From assembly GCF_001006305.1 (NCBI RefSeq), contig NZ_LBHJ01000008.1, positions 214,549-278,548 of the forward strand: 64,000 nt of DNA, read 5' to 3'. This document shows positions 58,727 to 64,000 of this stretch, one piece after another. This DNA comes from Silvibacterium bohemicum. GTDB taxonomy: Bacteria; Acidobacteriota; Terriglobia; Terriglobales; Acidobacteriaceae. Position 1 is the stretch's first letter; each line of letters opens with the position of its first letter. A program made the translations under genes and the position numbers. The notes beneath the pieces were generated by a model. That model worked only from the letters and a program-made list of their open reading frames with translations, did no database searches and was not told the DNA's origin.

Positions 58727-59602
58727 ATGCGCGAATGGATGCGCGAAAAAATGAGACGACGTTCCAAGCGTGGACCGAACGATTCGGAATCCACAGGAAA
58801 GATCGGCCAGGAAATACCCGCGAATCAGCCGGCTCCCCTGCGCCCATCTTATGAAGCCGCACCGGCCGAACCAGCTCCCTCGAATGAGGAGGGCGCCTCT
58901 TCGGAGCCCGAAGCCCCTGTCCTGTCTGTAGAAATCCAGCCGGCCAGCGAACACACTCCCGTCGATTTTGTCGATCCCGCCGATGCCTTTCTTGAAAGCG
59001 CTCCTGCGGGCGGCGGCAATCTCGTAGTTGAAACCCAACCCGAATCACCCTCTATTCCTCCGCCCGAGCCGCTCACCGCGAGCCAGACCGCCAGCGAGAC
59101 GCCTGGCGAAGCGCGTGCGCCCAAGGGCTTCGTGGTGCTCACCATCGGCCTGCCCGGCTCGGGCAAGACCACCTGGTTCAAGCGCCGCGGCGTCACTCCT
59201 CTCTCGTCGGACATGCTGCGCAACATCCTCTTCGACGACATCACCGAACAGCGCTACCAGGGACTGGTCTTCTCTACGCTGCGGTCCCTGCTGCGCGCCC
59301 GTCTGATCGCCAAGATGCCCTGGAACTACGTGGACGCGACCAATCTCTCGCCCCACGAACGCCGCCAGTGGATCAAGATGGCCAAGAGCTTCGGATACGA
59401 CGTGCAAGCCGTCTTCTTCGACGTTCCCTTCGAAATCTGCATGGAACGCAACAGCCGCCGCGAACGCACGGTCAGCGACGACGTCATGAAGAAGATGGCC
59501 GAACGGCTTCGTCCGCCCAGCTTCAAGGAAGGCTTCTCGAAGATCGTCGTGGTGCGCGTCAAAAACCCAACCACTCCCGAAACCCCGATCGAAGGCGCTT
59601 AG
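58727..59602 (+). CDS. P-loop kinase-like ATPase with disordered N-terminal region
   Basis: A 291-residue protein. Residues 1-130 are low-complexity Pro/Glu/Ala-rich and basic at the start. From 136 the kinase-like domain runs VVLTIGLPGSGKTTWFKRRG (Walker A 141-150), then SSDMLRNILFDDITEQRYQG, then MPWNYVDATNLSPHERRQWI, then VQAVFFDVPFEICMERNSRR. This is the pattern of polynucleotide-kinase-like (PNKP/AAA_33) enzymes. Substrate could be nucleic acid or a small alcohol. The start ATG is uncertain because no good ribosome site precedes it and the disordered region gives no guide. Confidence 0.75.
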   Translation: MREWMREKMRRRSKRGPNDSESTGKIGQEIPANQPAPLRPSYEAAPAEPAPSNEEGASSEPEAPVLSVEIQPASEHTPVDFVDPADAFLESAPAGGGNLVVETQPESPSIPPPEPLTASQTASETPGEARAPKGFVVLTIGLPGSGKTTWFKRRGVTPLSSDMLRNILFDDITEQRYQGLVFSTLRSLLRARLIAKMPWNYVDATNLSPHERRQWIKMAKSFGYDVQAVFFDVPFEICMERNSRRERTVSDDVMKKMAERLRPPSFKEGFSKIVVVRVKNPTTPETPIEGA

Positions 59603-59656
59603 GCGCCTTCGCATCACCCTGAGCTTCCTCGATCGCGGCCCTTAACCCTCATCCTC

Positions 59657-59742
59657 GTCATTCAGACGACCAAAGGGAGGGAGAATCTCAGCTCGGCGTG
59701 TGCACCAGCAGCGCCGAGATTCTTCACTACGTTCAGAATGAC
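59657..59742. repeat. Family A palindromic repeat
   Basis: Starts GTCATTCAGACGACCAAAGG and closes CACTACGTTCAGAATGAC, in the 405-bp gap after the kinase gene. Confidence 0.8.
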
Positions 59743-59760
59743 CTCCGCTGGGAACGAGGC

Positions 59761-59800
59761 CGGGTGCCCCATGTCTCGCTTCTGAGATGTGGGATTCCAC
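59761..59800. repeat. Family D hairpin
   Basis: CGGGTGCCCCATGTCTC with GAGATGTGGG after GCTTCT, the fourth well-preserved unit. The remaining gap to 60007 contains nothing recognisable besides the leader of the PilZ gene. Confidence 0.7.
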
Positions 59801-60007
59801 GACCGCCGTCACCACCACCGATCGAGTGCCGAAGGCACAGTCGCCTGGGACGGGCAGTCCCGATGACGTCAGACAGAAAAAATAATTTCGCCGCGCTCTT
59901 TATTTCCGGAGGGATTCTGCCGAAAGGAGGGCTGCAAGGGCTGCGTACTCACGCCACGTTGCGATGGATCGCGGCCTCATCCTGAAACAGCATATGGGAA
60001 ACAGCAC

Positions 60008-60742
60008 ATGGGGACCGCTAGCCGGATTGAAGAACAAGAAGATGCATGCACCCTCACCTCGCCGGGTGAGATCGCGCGGATCATCAAAGATATGCAGAGG
60101 TCGCAGGCCTTCGTCACCGTCGGCTTGATGGGCGGCAAAAAGATGAGCTCGATGATCCTGGATATCGACACGAACAGCCGTGAGTTCGTCTACGAGGCAG
60201 GGCATGAAGACGATGTCCGGACCGTCCTTGCCAGCGCAAAGATTTACTTCTACGCCCGGCTCCGCGGTATTTCGGTGCGCTTCGCTGTGCCCTCCGCAGC
60301 CACCACGACCTTTGAAGAAAGTCCCGCGTTGCGCTCGCCGTTTCCGGCCGAAATGGAGTATCTGCAGCGCCGCGAGAACTTCCGGACAATCCTCGTCAAG
60401 CCATACGCCGCCACGCTGAAGTTGCCCAACGGCCAGCTGGTAGTCCTGGATCTGAAGGACATCTCAGCCGGCGGAGTGGGTCTCACGTCGATGACGGTCA
60501 CCGCCGAGACGTTGCAGCCGGATAGTATCTTCGACGCGAATCTCAACTTTGCCGAGCTGGGCAAAATGGATGTGACGCTGAAGATCAGCACATATACGAA
60601 GCTCGAGCACAACGGACGCTTCACCCACCGCTACGGATGCGCCTTTATGAATCTCGCGCGCGACAAGGAAACAAAGGTGCAGCAGCTGGTATTCAAACTG
60701 GACCAGTTAAACCGCGCCAACAACATCGCTCGGGAAAAATAG
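60008..60742 (+). CDS. PilZ-domain protein (YcgR-like, c-di-GMP binding)
   Basis: A 244-residue protein. The N-terminal part (residues 15-110) is the YcgR-type beta domain, with GGKKMSSMILDIDTNSREFV and a variable linker. The PilZ domain follows: LQRRENFRTIL gives RxxxR (R122-R126), VLDLKDISAGGVGLTS gives the DxSxxG motif (D151-G156), and a C-terminal GCAFMNLARDKETKVQQLV ends it. Both c-di-GMP-contacting motifs are intact. It should brake motility or affect another envelope process when c-di-GMP rises; no flagellar genes adjoin, so the target is open. Confidence 0.88.
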   Translation: MGTASRIEEQEDACTLTSPGEIARIIKDMQRSQAFVTVGLMGGKKMSSMILDIDTNSREFVYEAGHEDDVRTVLASAKIYFYARLRGISVRFAVPSAATTTFEESPALRSPFPAEMEYLQRRENFRTILVKPYAATLKLPNGQLVVLDLKDISAGGVGLTSMTVTAETLQPDSIFDANLNFAELGKMDVTLKISTYTKLEHNGRFTHRYGCAFMNLARDKETKVQQLVFKLDQLNRANNIAREK

Positions 60743-60749
60743 CAAAACC

Positions 60750-60824
60750 GGGTACCCCACATCTCGATTCTGAGATGTGGGAGACCACCAATCCCGAAGG
60801 GTACGAGCTTCAGCCCGTACCCTT
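60750..60824. repeat. Family D unit followed by a family E unit
   Basis: CCCACATCTC (60756-60765) / GAGATGTGGG (60772-60781) is followed by AAGGGTACGAGC (60797-60808) / GCCCGTACCCTT (60813-60824), an 11-of-12 paired hairpin with a TTCA loop. Nothing else is seen in the gap to 61035. Confidence 0.65.
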
Positions 60825-61035
60825 TCGCTCAAAAAGAAAAGCGGCTCCGGCCAGACGCTATCCCGCCATGAGCGAACGTTCACATCGCATTCGCTAAGTT
60901 CTCTGTATGATTGTTAGTAAGTTGGCGGAAAGAATTGTGATCGGCAAGCTTGCCTCTGCGCACTTCGGGTCTTCTTTCCAGTCGTAAGTACTCTCTCTGA
61001 ATCCACCTGATTCGCACCACGAAAGGTAGGATTCC

Positions 61036-62643
61036 TTGAGCGTTCATCTTGTAAATCCCAGCGACAATTCCTTTGGCACCGCCGTTATCACTCCGAGATG
61101 GCTTTTCGTGCTGGCCGCGGCCACTCCGCGCAGCGCGGGCGATCCCATCCTGGTCGATGAATCGCTCGAGCAGATCGTTCCCGAAACCATCCAGCCCGGC
61201 GATATCGTCGGTATCAGCGTGCATACCGGCAATGCTCTGCGCGGATACGAAGTCGGCCGCATGGCGCGGGAGCTCGGCGCCTGGGTGGTCTACGGAGGCA
61301 TCCACGCCACGTTGTTCCCCGAAGAAGCCCTCGAACGCGGCCATGCGCATGCCGTCGTCAAAGGGGATGGCGACATCGCCTGGGGCAAAGTTGTATCCGA
61401 TTGCCTCGCCGGAGCTCCGGAGAAGATCTACGAAGGCGGACGCATCGAAGGCAGCCAATTCCTGGCGGCGCGCTGGGAGCTGATGCCGCGCGATAAATAC
61501 ATGTGGGCCTCGGTCCAGACCATTCGCGGATGCCCCAAGCATTGCTCTTTCTGCAGCGTGTGGCGCACCGACGGCCAGCAGCCACGCCAGCGCCGCTACC
61601 AGAGCGTCATCGACGAGATCGTTCAGCTGCGTCAGATCGGCTTTCGCTTCATTGCGCTCGCCGACGACAACTTCTACCCCGTAACTCTGACCGATTTACG
61701 CCTGGCCCGCGAGCAGAATAACCTGGCAAAGGTTGCTGAGCTCACGGCCGTCCGCAACGAGCGCTTCCAGCTGATGGAAGAGCTCGCCAAGCTGCCCAAG
61801 AACATGGTGTTCTTCACCCAGATCACCATGGAAGCGGCCGAAGACGTCGAATACCTCGAAGCCATGCGCCGGGCCAACATCAAAGGCGCGCTGGTAGGCG
61901 TCGAGGCGGTTACGCCCGAAGGCCTAAAGACCGTCTTCAAGGACTTCAACTACTCCGGCGACGCGCTGGCCCGGCAGCTGCAGACCTTCAAAGACCACGG
62001 CGTGCACGTTCTCGGCTCCTTCATCTTCGGGCTGCCGACCGACAAGCCGGCCACCTTCGACGCGACTGTCGATATGGCGCTCAAAGCCGGCGTGACCTTC
62101 GCCCAGTTCGTCATGATGACGCCGTTCCCCGGTACCGTCGACTTTGCGCGATGGGAAAAGGAGCAGGCCAAAGATCCTGCACTGGTCGGCGACGTCCCGA
62201 TCACGCGCTACTGGCTCATCCCCACTGCAGTTCGTCCCAAGATGTTCACCCCGCATCCGTCCATGAGTTCGGATGAGATCCGCGAGCGCACGCAAAAGGT
62301 CTGGGACCGGTTTTATAACTGGTCTGCCATCTGGCAGCGTTCCGCCTGCACGCCCACGTTACGCGCGCGCATTGCCTTCATGTTCCTGTCCAAGCTGTAT
62401 CGCCAGATGTATGCCGGAACCGGAATCTCGACCGACAGCGCCCGCCGCAAGAAATCCAAAACCGCTGCGCGCTGGACTGCCAGGCAGTGCAGAAAACTGT
62501 TTCAATCGAAGCCCATGCCCGAACTGAAATCGCCGGTGTGGGAGAAGGCATTCCATCCGCCGCTGCTGCAGACCGCGCTGGCCACGAGCGCCCCGGATGC
62601 GGCCGGACCATTCATCGTCCTCCCCGGCTCCGACCGGCTCTAA
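61036..62643 (+). CDS. Radical SAM enzyme, B12-binding-like N-terminus
   Basis: A 535-residue protein starting at TTG, with AAAGGTAGG upstream. Residues 1-150 resemble a cobalamin-binding Rossmann domain (VGISVHTGNALRGYEVGRMA, WVVYGGIHATLFPEE) but lack the usual DxHxxG cobalt-ligand motif. The radical SAM cluster motif is RGCPKHCSFC (C166, C170, C173), followed by IALADDNFYPVTLTD and GVEAVTPEGLKTVFKDFNYS. The C-terminal 110 residues are basic and helical with no known domain. Members methylate or rearrange lipids, cofactors or natural products; the substrate is not predictable here. Confidence 0.83.
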   Translation: MSVHLVNPSDNSFGTAVITPRWLFVLAAATPRSAGDPILVDESLEQIVPETIQPGDIVGISVHTGNALRGYEVGRMARELGAWVVYGGIHATLFPEEALERGHAHAVVKGDGDIAWGKVVSDCLAGAPEKIYEGGRIEGSQFLAARWELMPRDKYMWASVQTIRGCPKHCSFCSVWRTDGQQPRQRRYQSVIDEIVQLRQIGFRFIALADDNFYPVTLTDLRLAREQNNLAKVAELTAVRNERFQLMEELAKLPKNMVFFTQITMEAAEDVEYLEAMRRANIKGALVGVEAVTPEGLKTVFKDFNYSGDALARQLQTFKDHGVHVLGSFIFGLPTDKPATFDATVDMALKAGVTFAQFVMMTPFPGTVDFARWEKEQAKDPALVGDVPITRYWLIPTAVRPKMFTPHPSMSSDEIRERTQKVWDRFYNWSAIWQRSACTPTLRARIAFMFLSKLYRQMYAGTGISTDSARRKKSKTAARWTARQCRKLFQSKPMPELKSPVWEKAFHPPLLQTALATSAPDAAGPFIVLPGSDRL

Positions 62644-62745
62644 TCGGGTGCCCTCTGATCGATCGAGAGAACGAAGCACTTCTCTGGATCGACAGCCGGA
62701 ATGAGCCACCTCCGATTTACGGATGTGGGACGACCCCACGAAAGC

Positions 62746-63813
62746 TCAGGCCGCTTTTCCGATGCGCAAGGCGGGCTCCGGGAGCACCAGCTCCGGCCCC
62801 GGCTCGGAAACGCCCATACGCTCCGCGAGTATTTCTTCGAAGATTAAAGTGGTGGCGCAGGCCACAAACGGAATCAGCTCGCCGAAGACCCGCGTCTCGA
62901 TCAGGATTCCAAAGACAAACATGAAGACAAACCACACCGGCACCAGCCATAACCAGGCTCGCAGCCGCGGATCGACGATCTTTTTACGCATCGCGATCAC
63001 GAAGATCAACAGGTAGCCCGATGTGCTCAACAGCTGCGGCCACGCCTGCGGCGCCAGCAGCGACTTCACGTTCCAGTTGATGCGCGGATAGAACTCCGAC
63101 GGGTTGTGCGCGAAGAGATGGCGCACCAAGAGCTGCCACGCTCCCCAGAAAGCGGCGAGAGACAACACCGGCAACAGCGTCCGCAGACGAAACGCCCGCG
63201 TCCAGCGCAGATTTCGGCCGATGGCGGCCTCATTGATCAGGTAGAGCGGAAGCAGCAGCAGGGTGGTTTCGCGGTTGATCGTGGCCACAACAAACAACGC
63301 GGCGAAGTACGCCCAATGCTTGCGAAAATAGAGCAGGTACATCGCCCCGGAGAAGAAAGCCAGGCTGGGCAGGTCGTAGATGAAGCGGAAATTCTGCACC
63401 GTGTGCATCACGTAGGTGGCGCCGCACGCCACAAGCACCAGCGGATACACGAGTGGGGTGAGCAGCCGGCGCTGCGAGCTGGCCTGATAGATCCGGGTCG
63501 TCAGCCATCCCACCACCAGCAGCGAGACGACATTGATCGCGGCCTGAACCATGACCTCCGGCGCGACAGGGCGCGGGAACCAGAACTGTGACAGCTTGAA
63601 AAAGTCCGCGAACCAGCCCAGCACCAGACTGCTGTGCGCCAATCGCATGGGCACGATCATCAGCATGCGCCCTTGAAACGGCATCCGCTCCAACCCCTGC
63701 TCGTAGAGAGCGGTGTTCACGTAAGGCCGCGTGAGCCAGAAATAGCACCATGCGAACTGGATGGTGGCCGGTACGTAGAGAAAGGTCAGTACGAATCGCT
63801 TTTTAGGCGGCAT
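62746..63813 (-). CDS. Multi-pass membrane protein (possible mannosyl/glycosyltransferase-like)
   Basis: About 355 residues with eight or more membrane helices, including FVLTFLYVPATIQFAWCYFW, MVQAAINVVSLLVVGWLTTR, LVLVACGATYVMHTV and WLVPVWFVFMFVFGILIETR. A short loop FVVATINRETTLLL holds NRET, a motif of some GT-C-like lipid-linked sugar transferases; this is a weak clue. The start at 63813 has GGGAG about 10 nt upstream; the frame extends upstream to 63945 without support. The remaining 187 bp to the window edge hold no recognised gene. Confidence 0.6.
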   Translation of the reverse strand: MPPKKRFVLTFLYVPATIQFAWCYFWLTRPYVNTALYEQGLERMPFQGRMLMIVPMRLAHSSLVLGWFADFFKLSQFWFPRPVAPEVMVQAAINVVSLLVVGWLTTRIYQASSQRRLLTPLVYPLVLVACGATYVMHTVQNFRFIYDLPSLAFFSGAMYLLYFRKHWAYFAALFVVATINRETTLLLLPLYLINEAAIGRNLRWTRAFRLRTLLPVLSLAAFWGAWQLLVRHLFAHNPSEFYPRINWNVKSLLAPQAWPQLLSTSGYLLIFVIAMRKKIVDPRLRAWLWLVPVWFVFMFVFGILIETRVFGELIPFVACATTLIFEEILAERMGVSEPGPELVLPEPALRIGKAA

Positions 63814-64000
63814 CTTTGCAGAACTCCCAGGGAATAACCGGATGCCACACGACGTTCGGTAACGTACGATCCAGCTTCCCTCTAGGATGAGCAGGACTTC
63901 ACGGCGGGTTGCAATCAACAAGCCCGGGTGCCTGTAGAAGGTCAAGAGGTTGTTTCATTACCGATACGGCTGATGGGCGAGTTGTAGTTGAGGCTACCAT

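Overview
The window is GC-rich, densely coded bacterial chromosome. Gene content and style point to the phylum Acidobacteriota, most likely class Terriglobia (Acidobacteriaceae): a metallophosphoesterase-type Tat leader next to cytochrome c and an ECF sigma/anti-sigma pair, a DUF255 thioredoxin-like protein, RibB with a degenerate RibA-like tail, a pyruvoyl arginine decarboxylase, and many short palindromic repeats between genes. This assignment is inference from gene content; no rRNA or tRNA gene was found.

Layout. 1-912 is the 5' part of a minus-strand gene cut by the window edge. It has a repetitive Pro-Val-Tyr-Arg-Pro N-terminus of the kind seen on contractile-injection-system cargo, followed by an HNH-like region. 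1.0-4.5 kb holds a SnoaL protein, a secreted Ntn-hydrolase-like protein, a peroxiredoxin-like protein and a stand-alone EF-G domain IV/V protein. 4.70-6.01 kb is an intact IS110-family element with a legible bridge-RNA region, inserted into a palindromic repeat. 6.2-15.2 kb is mostly minus strand: carboxylesterase, lysA, DinB, alpha-amylase, tadA coupled to an Imm53 immunity-like gene, and a complete arginine-to-putrescine set (pdaD, aguB, aguA). 15.4-30.4 kb carries a TPR protein, ribB, an oxidoreductase, cytochrome c, HtrA protease, two transporters, two amidohydrolase/peptidase genes and truA. 30.8-38.6 kb has a TolC-like protein, a HigBA toxin-antitoxin pair and carAB. 38.7-47.5 kb has a methyltransferase, glycerate kinase, alpha/beta hydrolase, M20 peptidase, the cytochrome c/sigma/anti-sigma block and a DUF255 protein. 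47.9-50.2 kb is groES-groL with a CIRCE operator. 50.4-58.4 kb mixes DoxX, a hydrolase, a tiny zinc-ribbon protein, STAS, a Rieske protein and three glycolytic genes (tpiA, pgk, gap), with a BrnTA toxin-antitoxin pair between them. 58.7-63.8 kb has a P-loop kinase, a PilZ protein, a radical SAM enzyme and a membrane protein.

How parts work together. PdaD, AguA and AguB form one linear polyamine route. TpiA, Gap and Pgk are consecutive glycolytic steps. GroES/GroL sit under a predicted HrcA operator. Sigma and anti-sigma overlap and should be a regulatory pair. HigBA and BrnTA are addiction-type modules.

The intergenic DNA is unusually rich in repeats. Family A is a palindromic unit of about 85 bp beginning GTCATTCTGACGA. 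Family B has CATTGTCATCCCGA ends. Family C contains CCACCCCGCTTGCGCGATGA. Family D is a CCCACATCTC hairpin. Family E is a GGGCTTCAGCCC hairpin. Family F is a 15-bp tandem repeat. The strongest new observation is that the IS110 non-coding end carries two guide-like segments matching the family A repeat in which the element sits, and two more matching its own ends.
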